Source: Ruania zhangjianzhongii (GTDB lineage Bacteria > Actinomycetota > Actinomycetes > Actinomycetales > Beutenbergiaceae). Taken from it: DNA of 64,000 nucleotides. The stretch is from assembly GCF_008000995.1 (NCBI RefSeq), contig NZ_CP042828.1, forward strand, positions 2,346,882 through 2,410,881, given 5' to 3'. Under the pieces are notes generated by a model. It was not told the DNA's origin. It worked only from the letters and a program-made list of their open reading frames with translations, and did no database searches. A program made the translations under genes and the position numbers. Below, piece by piece: positions 9,113-17,509 of the stretch; positions within the stretch are counted from its first letter, which is position 1; every line of letters starts with the position of its first letter.

Positions 9113-9136
9113 CTGCCCGGGTCTGCACCCGGGCAG
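9113..9136 (+). terminator. Perfect 10-bp hairpin between the PLP enzyme and RidA genes
   Basis: CTGCCCGGGT and ACCCGGGCAG form a perfect 10-bp stem around the loop CTGC. There is no T-run behind it, so it may be a weak or factor-assisted terminator, or an mRNA-stabilising structure that lowers RidA expression relative to the upstream genes. Confidence 0.5.
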
Positions 9137-9175
9137 ATCGCTGACGCATGACCAACTTGGAGGTTTGTCACCATC

Positions 9176-9577
9176 GTGAAGAAGGCACTGTCCACCACGA
9201 AAGCACCCGCGGCCGCCCACTCGTTCTCCCAGGGGGTCCACGCCGGGCCGATCGTGCAGATCTCCGGTCAGGGTCCGCAGGACCCGGAGACAGGGGAGTA
9301 CGTCTTTCCAGGCGACGTGGGCCGGCAGACCTGGCGGACGCTCGAGAACGTGCGCCACATCGTGGAAGCCTCCGGTGGCACCTTCGACGACGTGATCTCC
9401 CTGCGGGTCTTCCTCACCGACCAGTCGGAGTTCGCGGGTATGAACGAGGCCTACGAGGCATTCGTCCGTGAGCACACCCCGTCGGGGACCCTGCCCGCCC
9501 GCACCACGGTGTTCGTCGGCCTGCCCTGGCCGCAGATGCTCGTAGAGATCGACGGGATGGCCGTCATCGGGCAGTGA
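9176..9577 (+). CDS. RidA-family enamine/imine deaminase
   Basis: This is a 133-residue member of the RidA/YjgF/UK114 family, which hydrolyses reactive 2-aminoacrylate and related enamines. Family marks are ISGQGPQDPETGEYV, the LENVRHIVEASGGTFDDV helix, and LPARTTVFVGLP, which holds the substrate-carboxylate-binding Arg. The start is GTG with TTGGAGG at 9158-9164. It is the last gene of the importer-M20-DSD1 operon, where it would clear the intermediate of the PLP dehydratase. Confidence 0.9.
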   Translation: MKKALSTTKAPAAAHSFSQGVHAGPIVQISGQGPQDPETGEYVFPGDVGRQTWRTLENVRHIVEASGGTFDDVISLRVFLTDQSEFAGMNEAYEAFVREHTPSGTLPARTTVFVGLPWPQMLVEIDGMAVIGQ

Positions 9578-9607
9578 AACTGTGGGGCAGCCCGGGGCGG
9601 TCCGCAA

Positions 9608-10336
9608 TCACTCCGGAAGCCAGCGCGCTCGGAGGTCCGGCCGAAGCCAGGCCGCCGGTGACGCGATCGAGAGGCCGCCGTCCACGGGCAGCACCGCTCC
9701 GGTGATGAACCCCGCTGCTGGTGATGCGAGAAAGTCGACGGCTGCAGCGACATCGGCCGGCTGGCCTGTCCTCATCAAGGGGTAGCCGGCAGTGACGTCC
9801 GGCAGGTCGCCATTCCCGATCATCGCGGGCGCTACTGCGTTCACCCGCACGCCTCGTGGGCCGTACTCCAGTGCTAGTTGACGGACCAGCCCCTCCACGC
9901 CTGCTTTGGCGGCCGCATAGGCAGGGAGACTGGGTGCAGCCAGCGTCGCATTGATCGAGGTCACTGCGACGATCGCACTTCCGCGCCTCAGATGGGGCAA
10001 GACGGCGCGGCTGACGAAGAACGCCGAGTCCAAGGTGGCGCCGAGTGCGGTACGCCACTGGACGTCCGTGGTGCATTCAGCCGAAGCCACCGGCATCGCC
10101 GCGGCCGCCAACACGACCACGTCAAGACCACGGATCTCCTCGAGCGTGCGCTCGACGACGTTGCTTGTCTGCTCGGGCTCGGAGAGATCGGCCACCATGT
10201 GGTGCACGAACGCAGGGTCATCACTGGCGTCCGCGGAGACTCCGACTACCAGTGCGCCACTGTCGGCGAACTGCTGTCCGATGGCCGCACCGATAGGCGA
10301 AGAGGCACCGATGACGAGTACACCGCGCACAGCCAT
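9608..10336 (-). CDS. Short-chain dehydrogenase/reductase (SDR)
   Basis: This is a 242-residue classical SDR. It has the cofactor motif GASSPIGAAIG at residues 10-20, the VVLAAAA-like NAAG equivalent, Ser of VAVTSIN, the catalytic Tyr-x3-Lys in AYAAAKAG, and the C-terminal TGAVLPVDGG. It is the last gene of a minus-strand operon 11 bases behind the DHDPS-family gene. In this setting it probably reduces or oxidises a keto sugar acid or its aldehyde product. The cofactor and substrate are not determined. Confidence 0.88.
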   Translation of the reverse strand: MAVRGVLVIGASSPIGAAIGQQFADSGALVVGVSADASDDPAFVHHMVADLSEPEQTSNVVERTLEEIRGLDVVVLAAAAMPVASAECTTDVQWRTALGATLDSAFFVSRAVLPHLRRGSAIVAVTSINATLAAPSLPAYAAAKAGVEGLVRQLALEYGPRGVRVNAVAPAMIGNGDLPDVTAGYPLMRTGQPADVAAAVDFLASPAAGFITGAVLPVDGGLSIASPAAWLRPDLRARWLPE

Positions 10337-10347
10337 GGGGCGGCCAC

Positions 10348-11271
10348 CTAGCCGTAAGTCGGCAGAGCCAGTGCGGACATGATTGCCGTCAGGGATGCCC
10401 GACCCGGAGCATCGAGGTCCTGGGCGGGGGAGCGCACGGTGCTGTGGTCGATGATCCCGCGCGCGAGCAGGACCTCCTTGTGTACCGCCCAGGCGATGCC
10501 CTGCTGCAAGCCGAACACGATCAGCGGTAGCAGCGCCGCGAACTCACGCCGTGCCTCATCGGCCCGCCCGGCCTGCCACGCGGTCAGAATGGGGCCCAGC
10601 ACATCGACGAACTCGCAGGCCGGCATCGTGCCGACGGCTCCGCGGCTATATTCCTCAAGCACGAACTGCGCGTTCTGCCCGCCGAGGATGGCTGTGCCGC
10701 GGTCAGCGAGAGCAGCACGTACCGCAGCGACCTTCGGCACCGTAGGTGGCGCCTCGACCTTGACCGACGTGACGCCGTCGAGGTCGGCGAGCTCGGCAAC
10801 GAGCGCTGGCGCCATACTCACGCCTGTCGCGCCGGGTGCATCCTGAACCATCACCTGCGTATCGCTCGCTACGGCGACTCCGGCGACGTCACCGTAGAAG
10901 TCCACCAGTTGACCGGCTGTCGGTTTCACCATGAAGGGCGGGAGCACCATCAGCGTGTGCGCAGCACCCCCGATGTCGTGGATCTGCTCGATAGCGGTGA
11001 TGGTGGACGTGCCGTTGATGCCCGCCACGATCGGACACTGACCAGCGACAACGTCGGTCACAGTGGCAAGCACCTGCTGACGGTCGGCCTGGGTCAGCGC
11101 GAAGGCCTCGCTGGCCATGCCGAAGATCGCCACGCCGTCGACCCCGCTCGCAAGCTGAAACTCGATCAAGCGGCGGAGTGAAGGCAGATCGAGTTCACCG
11201 TTCGGCCGGAATGGCGTAGCCACGATGGGGACGAGGCCCTGGACGGTGCCGCGCGATACAGGGGATGACAC
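10348..11271 (-). CDS. DHDPS/N-acetylneuraminate lyase-family aldolase or dehydratase
   Basis: This 307-residue class I (Schiff-base) lyase probably starts at GTG 11271, since the open frame further upstream is the shadow of the neighbouring gene. The barrel begins at GLVPIVATPF. The Schiff-base Lys is expected in the TSVKVEAPP segment. The usual YNVPSRTG block of DHDPS reads VQDAPGATG, so the reactive Tyr is replaced, and GTTGE reads GMASEA. The reaction is therefore not dihydrodipicolinate synthesis. Between an enolase-superfamily dehydratase and an SDR, it likely processes a 2-keto-3-deoxy sugar acid. Confidence 0.83.
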   Translation of the reverse strand: MSSPVSRGTVQGLVPIVATPFRPNGELDLPSLRRLIEFQLASGVDGVAIFGMASEAFALTQADRQQVLATVTDVVAGQCPIVAGINGTSTITAIEQIHDIGGAAHTLMVLPPFMVKPTAGQLVDFYGDVAGVAVASDTQVMVQDAPGATGVSMAPALVAELADLDGVTSVKVEAPPTVPKVAAVRAALADRGTAILGGQNAQFVLEEYSRGAVGTMPACEFVDVLGPILTAWQAGRADEARREFAALLPLIVFGLQQGIAWAVHKEVLLARGIIDHSTVRSPAQDLDAPGRASLTAIMSALALPTYG

Positions 11272-11314
11272 TGGTCTGCTTTCTGTCGGGTGACGAGTAC
11301 GTGATGCGGTGTGG

Positions 11315-12478
11315 TCAGGAGCGTGACGCCAGGGCGGTGACCGCGTCGATGTCGACGTCGATGCCGAGCCCCGGCCCGGCCGGGAGGTCAATGTGGTCCG
11401 CCGCGACCAGAAGCGGAGCGTGCAGGATACGTTGCCCGACCTCCGTGGACGTGGGCTGGTACTCAAATGCCGGCAGGTCCTCGATCGCGGCGCTGACGTG
11501 CAGTCCTGCAGCCATCGCCACCCCCAGGCCGACTGAATGGTGCGGGGCGACGGGGACATGTGCTGCGGAGGCGACCTCGGCGATGGCCATGCCTTCCGTG
11601 ATGCCCGTACGCGCGATATCCGGTTGGGCGATCCGTAGTGCCCGTGAGGTGAGCCAGTCGCTGAATTCGTAGCGGTTGCGCATAGCCTCACCGACAGCGA
11701 TGGGGATCGAGGACCGGGCAACGAGCTCGCCGTGACCGGCTCTGTCCTCCGGAGCCAACGGTGCTTCAAGGAACCAGCACCCCCGTTCGGCCAGGCCGTG
11801 CGCCAGGCGAATCGCGTCGGTGATCGAGTATGCCCAGTGTGCATCGACGGCGATGCTCAGCTCAGGAGCTGCCTCGCGAATCGCGTCGACAGTGGCGAGG
11901 TCCCTCTCGACACCGTGCCCGATGTGCAGCTTCACCCGCCGAGCTCCGCGTGCCACCCAATCGCGGGCAAGCGCCGCTCGCTCGTCATCGCTGGGCTTCG
12001 GCAGCCCGGAGACATAGGTCGGAATCGATGTCCGGAACGCGCCGCCGAGGAGCTCGACGACCGAGCGGCCGCTGATCTTGCCGGCCAGATCCCAGAGTGC
12101 GATGTCTACCGCCGCCAGAGCGTCGGCCTGGTGACCGACCAGGTGCCCGCGTTCCCGCATCAGGTCCCGCAGTCTCGACCAGGTCGGTCGCGGTGAGGTC
12201 GCCGACCCGCCCCGCAATACCGGTGCGAGCAACAGCTCCACGATCGCTGCCGGGACTTCCGGAGCGACCGGAGCGAGCGCCTCGCCCCAGCCGGAGGTTC
12301 CGTCGTCGGCAACTACTTCAACGAGCAAGGTCTCGTAGCGGGCCGAGTACAGGCTGCGCCACGGCTCGCGCACTTGATATCCCGTGGTGGAGGAGTCGGG
12401 CATTGCTCCCAGATAGGGGGCGTCCGCAGCGAGCTTGAGGACGTAAGTACGTACATCCGCGATCTCTGGTCGTCGCAT
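11315..12478 (-). CDS. Enolase-superfamily acid-sugar dehydratase/racemase (MR/MLE type)
   Basis: This is a 387-residue member of the mandelate racemase/muconate lactonizing subgroup. The N-terminal capping domain ends near residue 125. The barrel carries VKLHIG (general-base lysine strand), metal ligands in VDAHWAY, FLEAPL and VGEAM, the Asp of QPDIARTG, and the His of VAPHHSVG. The ATG at 12478 is preceded by an in-frame GTG at 12481; neither has a strong ribosome site. Members dehydrate aldonic or aldaric acids, which fits the DHDPS-family and SDR genes behind it. It is divergent from an IclR regulator. The exact acid sugar is unknown. Confidence 0.85.
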   Translation of the reverse strand: MRRPEIADVRTYVLKLAADAPYLGAMPDSSTTGYQVREPWRSLYSARYETLLVEVVADDGTSGWGEALAPVAPEVPAAIVELLLAPVLRGGSATSPRPTWSRLRDLMRERGHLVGHQADALAAVDIALWDLAGKISGRSVVELLGGAFRTSIPTYVSGLPKPSDDERAALARDWVARGARRVKLHIGHGVERDLATVDAIREAAPELSIAVDAHWAYSITDAIRLAHGLAERGCWFLEAPLAPEDRAGHGELVARSSIPIAVGEAMRNRYEFSDWLTSRALRIAQPDIARTGITEGMAIAEVASAAHVPVAPHHSVGLGVAMAAGLHVSAAIEDLPAFEYQPTSTEVGQRILHAPLLVAADHIDLPAGPGLGIDVDIDAVTALASRS

Positions 12479-12512
12479 CACGTATCCAACTTCGATTGAC
12501 GGAGCATGTGTC

Positions 12513-12531
12513 TATGCATGAGACTTGCATA
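12513..12531. promoter_or_regulatory. Inverted repeat, likely IclR operator
   Basis: TATGCA-TGAGACT-TGCATA is a 6-bp perfect inverted repeat with a 7-bp spacer in the 97-bp region between the divergent dehydratase and IclR genes. It is well placed to repress both directions. The assignment to IclR rests on position. Confidence 0.5.
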
Positions 12532-12575
12532 CAGAGCATGACGGATGCAAGGTGGAGTCGAGGGAGGAGCACACA

Positions 12576-13349
12576 GTGGCGGAGCAGGGTACGAACCAGA
12601 GCGTGGAGAAGACCGCTGCGGTCCTGAGTGCGTTCATCGACGGTCGCGAGCTGCGAGTCGCGGACGTCGTGAAGCACGCACGCCTCGGCCAGTCCTCCGC
12701 CTCCCGGCTGCTCGCCACGTTAGAGAGCCTGGAGTACGTCGAACGGGATCCGGTGAGTTCGCTGTACCGGCTGGGTCCCGCGCTGGTCACTCTCGGCGGC
12801 GTAGCAATCAATCAGCATCCGGTGCATCGCGAGGCGCGCCAACGTGCGCAGAACTTGGCGGCACGGCTCGGTCTTGGCGCGAATGTGGCAGTGCGGCGAG
12901 GCGAGTCGCTGTTCTATCTGTGCAACTTCGAAGGTCGGCTCGCTCCGAAGTCGTTCACACTCATCGGGCAGCGGAATCCGCTTCACGCCACGGGTATGGG
13001 GAAGTGCCTCCTGCTCGAGCTGTCCGCTGAGCAGCGCCGCGAACTGATCCCGGATCTACAGAGATTCACCGCGCGCACGATCACGGACCATGACGAGCTC
13101 GACCGAGACCTGCATGAAGCCAAGGAGCGGGGCTACGCGATCGAGGACCAAGAGCTCGCGCTCAGCCGCGCATGCCTCGCGGCGCCCGTCCTCGGCCCGG
13201 GTGGCCAGGTGGTGGCGGCCATCTCGGTCTCCGGCCCACTGACCGCGGTCAATCTCCCAGATCGGGAGCGCGAGCTGGGTCACGAGGTGATCGAGATCGC
13301 CGATGCGATCAGCGCCGGCCTCGGCTATCTGGGGCCGCACTCCGGCTGA
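12576..13349 (+). CDS. IclR-family transcriptional regulator
   Basis: This 257-residue regulator starts at GTG 12576, chosen because GGGAGGAG lies six bases upstream. The winged helix-turn-helix occupies about residues 6-65, with GQSSASRLLATLE as the recognition helix. The effector domain contains the typical PLHATGMGKCLLLEL and the GYAIEDQELALSRACLAAPV block, where IclR sensors bind a small acid. It is divergent from the sugar-acid dehydratase operon and leads the epimerase-importer genes. It probably senses a sugar-acid intermediate. Confidence 0.9.
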   Translation: MAEQGTNQSVEKTAAVLSAFIDGRELRVADVVKHARLGQSSASRLLATLESLEYVERDPVSSLYRLGPALVTLGGVAINQHPVHREARQRAQNLAARLGLGANVAVRRGESLFYLCNFEGRLAPKSFTLIGQRNPLHATGMGKCLLLELSAEQRRELIPDLQRFTARTITDHDELDRDLHEAKERGYAIEDQELALSRACLAAPVLGPGGQVVAAISVSGPLTAVNLPDRERELGHEVIEIADAISAGLGYLGPHSG

Positions 13350-13419
13350 CACGGCACCCGCGCATGCGCCGCGGCGCAGGCGTCCACCTCTTCATCGACG
13401 GAACACGGGAGATCAGAAC

Positions 13420-14409
13420 ATGCGAGTAGCAGTCACCGGCGCGGCAGGACGAGTGGGTCGACGATTGGTCGAGTGGTTCTGTGAGCGTGGCGATGACGTC
13501 GTGGCGCTCGATCAGGTTGCCGTTCCGATCCACGAGGACGTCAGCTCCGTCGTCGCGGATCTGACAGACGCAGATGGCCTAGTGACAGCCACGGCGGGCT
13601 GCGACGTCATCGTGCACCTTGCCGCCGCCATGTCCTGGGACCCGCGAGAGAGTGGCTTGCTCCATCGGGTCAATGTGGATGGCACCTGGAACGTTGTGAA
13701 CGCGGCGGCGGCGAACCGCGTTCGGCGGTTGGTGTTCGCGAGCAGTGGTGAGGTCTATCCGGAGTCCAAGGCGCAGTTCCTGCCAGTGGATGAGCACCAT
13801 CCGACCGAACCGACGTCGGTCTACGGGATGACCAAGCTTGTTGGCGAGGCGATGGTCCGGAACCTGGGTCGCCGCAGCGACATCGAGACTGTCGTGGTCC
13901 GGCTCCCGCACACGCAGGAGGCGAGCGAGCTCCTGGATCCGGCCAGCCCGTTCAGCGGGCCCCGGTTCTTCCTGCACCGCCGCCTGGAGCAGCAGCGGGA
14001 ACTCGGCAACGCCGGAGCCGTCGCGGCACTGGAAGCGGCGGGACGTGCCGATGAGCTGACCCTTCTCCTCGCCCGTGGCGAGGACGGAACGCCGTACCGG
14101 ATGCCGATCTGCGACGCTCGGGACACAGCAGCAGGTCTGGGACTCGCGGCCACTGTTGCCGGCGCCGCTGACCAGGTGGTCTATATCGGCCCGGACGAGG
14201 CGACGTCGATGGCAGCGCTGATCCCCGAAGCCTCGCGACTGACCGGTCTGCCGCTGGCCGAGGTCCGGCTGCCAGGGCCGGCAGTGAACTACCACACCAG
14301 CATCGCCAAGGCGCGTGAGCTGCTCGGGTTCGCACCCCGATGGCCGATGCCGACGATGCTCGCCGAGGCCGCCGAGGCCCGGCAGCGAAGCAGCAGTACC
14401 CAGGCCTGA
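13420..14409 (+). CDS. NAD-dependent epimerase/dehydratase-family protein (extended SDR)
   Basis: This 329-residue extended SDR starts at ATG 13420. The Rossmann motif GAAGRVGRRL is at residues 7-16, the active-site Ser is in FASSGEVYPE, and the Tyr-x3-Lys is in VYGMTKL. Uronate dehydrogenases belong to the same superfamily. Oxidation of a uronate to an aldarolactone would feed the acid-sugar dehydratase encoded across the divergent region. A plain sugar 4-epimerase is the alternative. It lies 70 bases after iclR and 24 bases before the importer. Confidence 0.82.
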   Translation: MRVAVTGAAGRVGRRLVEWFCERGDDVVALDQVAVPIHEDVSSVVADLTDADGLVTATAGCDVIVHLAAAMSWDPRESGLLHRVNVDGTWNVVNAAAANRVRRLVFASSGEVYPESKAQFLPVDEHHPTEPTSVYGMTKLVGEAMVRNLGRRSDIETVVVRLPHTQEASELLDPASPFSGPRFFLHRRLEQQRELGNAGAVAALEAAGRADELTLLLARGEDGTPYRMPICDARDTAAGLGLAATVAGAADQVVYIGPDEATSMAALIPEASRLTGLPLAEVRLPGPAVNYHTSIAKARELLGFAPRWPMPTMLAEAAEARQRSSSTQA

Positions 14410-14433
14410 AAGAAATCGACGAAGGAGTCAGTG

Positions 14434-15675
14434 ATGAAGAAGTACATGGTTGCGGGTTCGGTGCTCGTTGCGGGTGCGCTCACGCTGAGCGCTTGCAGCG
14501 GTGGCGACGGCGGCAGTGACGGTGAGGTGACGCTGGACTTTCCCACCTGGCAGGCGACGGAGCCTGGCTATCAGGAGTTCTGGGAGGCCGCCGTCGAAGA
14601 GTTCGAGGCCAGCCACTCCGGCGTGACGATCAACCTGGAGCAGATCTCGTTCGACGACTACCAGCAGTCGTTGGTGACCCGGTTCGCGGCGAACGACTCA
14701 CCGGCGATCGTCCACCTTCCGACCCGGTTCTTCCCGAGCTTCGCTGACCAGGGGTTTCTTGCCGGTCTTGATGACCGTCTCGCAGAGACCGACATTCTCG
14801 AGACGTGGCCGGCGTCTCAGGACCAGCTGATGTGGGAAGGGGAGTACCAGGGCGTGCTCCTGCTGAACTATGGCTATGTCCTTTACTACAACAGCGAGAT
14901 GTTGGCTGAGGCGGACGTAGAAGTACCGACCAGCTATGAGGAGCTCATCGAGGCTGCGGAGCAGCTGACGGACGACGGCGTGTACGGAATCGCGATGGAC
15001 ACAGCGCAGAATCCGAACCTGCTGACCGAGCTGGCGTGGCCTGTGGTCGGTTCGGGCAACACGGTCGTCGGTGACTCGGGGTACACGTTCACTGATCCCG
15101 CCGTCGTCGAGATCGCTGAACAGGTTCGGGAACTGTCCCAGTACGCACCGCAGGGCCTGGCGAGCGAACAGAAGCGGCAGTACTTCGCTGATGGAAACGC
15201 AGCGATGATGATCGATGGGCCGTTCGTCGGCCAACTCATCGAGGACTCGCCGAACGCCGAGGTGATCGAGGTCGCTCCGCCTCCCTTCGAGGTGGTTCCG
15301 GGCGCGCAGAGCAACTCTTTGCACGTGGCACGCAACGTCAGCGACGAGGAAGCGGACCTCGCCTGGGAGTTCATCGACATGGTGGCCAGCTCGCAGTGGC
15401 AGGACCGCTACGTCGAGGAGGTCGGTGTGCCGGCGCCCCGGGAGGGCAGTGGTGCGGAGACGATCGCGGATGACCCGGCACTGCAGGTGTTCGCCGATGT
15501 GCTGACTGACGCCGTGGACGTCGTTCCGGCGAATGACCAGGTGCGGCTCGAGTACCCGGCCTACGCGGAGGCGGTGAGCTTTGCGGTGTCCCGGCTGATC
15601 AGTACCGATGATCCGGTGGAGGACGTGATGTCCGAGCTGCAGACCCGGCTCGACGAAGAAGTGCCGCTGAGCTGA
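14434..15675 (+). CDS. CUT1-type ABC importer, substrate-binding lipoprotein (cassette 2)
   Basis: This is a 413-residue SBP_bac_1 lipoprotein. ATG 14434 is favoured by GAAGGAG at 14421-14427. The signal peptide ends in LSAC with Cys21, followed by a Gly/Asp-rich linker. The VLYYNSEMLAEADVEVP segment is the family-typical hinge region. It precedes two permease genes and follows the epimerase gene. Given the sugar-acid enzymes nearby, hexuronates, aldonates or oligosaccharides containing them are possible ligands. Confidence 0.9.
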   Translation: MKKYMVAGSVLVAGALTLSACSGGDGGSDGEVTLDFPTWQATEPGYQEFWEAAVEEFEASHSGVTINLEQISFDDYQQSLVTRFAANDSPAIVHLPTRFFPSFADQGFLAGLDDRLAETDILETWPASQDQLMWEGEYQGVLLLNYGYVLYYNSEMLAEADVEVPTSYEELIEAAEQLTDDGVYGIAMDTAQNPNLLTELAWPVVGSGNTVVGDSGYTFTDPAVVEIAEQVRELSQYAPQGLASEQKRQYFADGNAAMMIDGPFVGQLIEDSPNAEVIEVAPPPFEVVPGAQSNSLHVARNVSDEEADLAWEFIDMVASSQWQDRYVEEVGVPAPREGSGAETIADDPALQVFADVLTDAVDVVPANDQVRLEYPAYAEAVSFAVSRLISTDDPVEDVMSELQTRLDEEVPLS

Positions 15676-15709
15676 TGGCACAACGCACGACGACCATGGG
15701 CGCGAAGGT

Positions 15710-16642
15710 ATGACCGAACAGATGACCGCAGCGCCACGCAGAGGCGCGCGCCGGGTGAGCCTGGCTCGGAGGCAGTCGCGGCTGTACTGGGCCATGCTCG
15801 CTCCGGCGCTGGTCCTGGGCGGATCGCTGATTCTGTATCCGATGTATCTCGCTATCGATCTGTCGTTCACCGATGTCGGCATGGTGACGCTGGATGCCCT
15901 GGGAGACGCTGAGCGGACGCTGGAGAACTACACCAAGCTCTGGCACGACGAACGAGTACGGGAAAGTCTTCTGCTGGCGCTGGTCTATACGCTCGGTGCC
16001 ACCATTCCCGCGTTCGTGCTGGGCCTGATCACAGCGCTCCTGCTGAACAAGCGATTCCCGGGCAGGCGTATCCTGCGCACCTTGGTCCTGTTGCCGTGGG
16101 CAGTCCCCACGGTGCTCGCCGCTATCGCCTTCCTGTGGATCCTTGATGCTTCCTACGGCGTGTTCAACTACGTGCTCCGGTCGCTCGGGCTGATCGAGGA
16201 GAACATCGCCTGGCTGGCGACGACGGACACGGCGATGATCGCCGTCATCATCCCGACGGTCTGGAAGATCTACCCGTTCTTCACGCTGATCATCCTGGCG
16301 GCGCTCCAGGCGGTGCCCGGGGATCTGTACGAGGCGGCTGCGGTCGATGGGGCCGGGCCGGTGCGCCAGTTCACGGCCATCACCTGGCCGGTGATCCGAC
16401 CGGCGTGCTGGCTGTCGCTGATCCTGCAGGGGCTCTGGACGTTCCGAGAGTTCGACATCATCTACCCGATGACCGGGGGTGGGCCGGCCGATTCGACCAA
16501 CACCCTCGCGATCAAGGTCTTTAACGAAGCGTTCAACCAGTTCAACATGGGCTTCGCCTCCGCCCTGGGCATCTTGACGATGGCGGTTGGCGCCCTGGCC
16601 ATCGCCGTCTTCTACCGCAAGCTACGCCAGCAGGCGTTCTAG
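15710..16642 (+). CDS. CUT1-type ABC importer permease, MalF-like (cassette 2)
   Basis: This 310-residue permease has about six membrane spans and the EAA loop (LYEAAAVDGAGPVRQFTAIT). The N-terminus is basic (RRGARRVSLARRQSR), as expected for a cytosolic start. It sits between the binding protein and the second permease. No linked ATPase gene is present. Confidence 0.9.
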   Translation: MTEQMTAAPRRGARRVSLARRQSRLYWAMLAPALVLGGSLILYPMYLAIDLSFTDVGMVTLDALGDAERTLENYTKLWHDERVRESLLLALVYTLGATIPAFVLGLITALLLNKRFPGRRILRTLVLLPWAVPTVLAAIAFLWILDASYGVFNYVLRSLGLIEENIAWLATTDTAMIAVIIPTVWKIYPFFTLIILAALQAVPGDLYEAAAVDGAGPVRQFTAITWPVIRPACWLSLILQGLWTFREFDIIYPMTGGGPADSTNTLAIKVFNEAFNQFNMGFASALGILTMAVGALAIAVFYRKLRQQAF

Positions 16643-16651
16643 GAGTACCCC

Positions 16652-17494
16652 ATGCGGACCAGAAACAGCACTACACGCCGGATCGTGATCGCAGGAGTCG
16701 TCGTCCTGTTCGCGGTGGTCGGCCTCTTCCCGATCTACTGGATGGTGGTGTCAGCCCTCCTGCCCACCTCAGAGACGCTCTCCACGAGTCCGCCACTGAT
16801 TCCGAGTCCGGCCAGTCTGGACTTTGGCTATTTCGCTGATGTGGTCAGCAACAGTGAGTTGCCGACGTGGTTCCTCAACTCGACTCTCACCACGCTCGGC
16901 TCGGTTCTCGTGAGCATGGTCGTCGCCACCCTTGCCGGGTACAGCCTGTCGCGGATGCGGGGGCGGCTGCAGGACGCGGCCTCGGCGAGCATGCTGCTGA
17001 CCCGGGTATTACCGGGCACGCTGCTGGTGATCCCGTTGTTCGTGGTGTTCTCCAGCCTCCACCTGCTCAACACGCTCTGGGCGATCATTCTGGCGAACTG
17101 CACCGTGATCATCCCGTTCGCGGTGTGGTTGATGAAGGGCTTCTTCGACTCCATCCCCAAGGAGCTCGAAGAGGCCGCAGTCATCGATGGCTGCGGAGTC
17201 TTCGGGGCGTTCGCGCGCATCGTGCTCCCGCTGACCCGTCCCGGTCTGGCTGCCACGACGGCGTATGCATTCGTGCTGGCGTGGAGCGACTACCTGTTTG
17301 CCAAGACCTTCCTCCAGGACCGCGACCTCTGGACCCTCACCCTGGGGTCCGCCTCGTTCGTCGGTGAGCACGCAGTGAACTGGAACAGTCTGATGGCAGT
17401 GGGCATCATTGCCATCATCCCGGTCGCGATCCTCTTCCTCTTCCTGGAGCCGTTGCTGGTCAAGGGCCTGGCCTCCGGTTCGGTGAAGGGCTGA
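16652..17494 (+). CDS. CUT1-type ABC importer permease, MalG-like (cassette 2)
   Basis: This 280-residue permease has six predicted spans, the EAA loop (LEEAAVIDGCGVFGAFARIV) and the usual KGLASGSVKG tail. It lies nine bases after its partner. It ends 15 bases before the convergent lysR gene. Confidence 0.9.
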   Translation: MRTRNSTTRRIVIAGVVVLFAVVGLFPIYWMVVSALLPTSETLSTSPPLIPSPASLDFGYFADVVSNSELPTWFLNSTLTTLGSVLVSMVVATLAGYSLSRMRGRLQDAASASMLLTRVLPGTLLVIPLFVVFSSLHLLNTLWAIILANCTVIIPFAVWLMKGFFDSIPKELEEAAVIDGCGVFGAFARIVLPLTRPGLAATTAYAFVLAWSDYLFAKTFLQDRDLWTLTLGSASFVGEHAVNWNSLMAVGIIAIIPVAILFLFLEPLLVKGLASGSVKG

Positions 17495-17509
17495 GGTGGC
17501 GACCCGCGG

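Noticed and set aside
10348-11271. Dihydrodipicolinate synthase (lysine pathway) reading
   Set aside because: The reactive Tyr block is replaced and the neighbours are sugar-acid enzymes.
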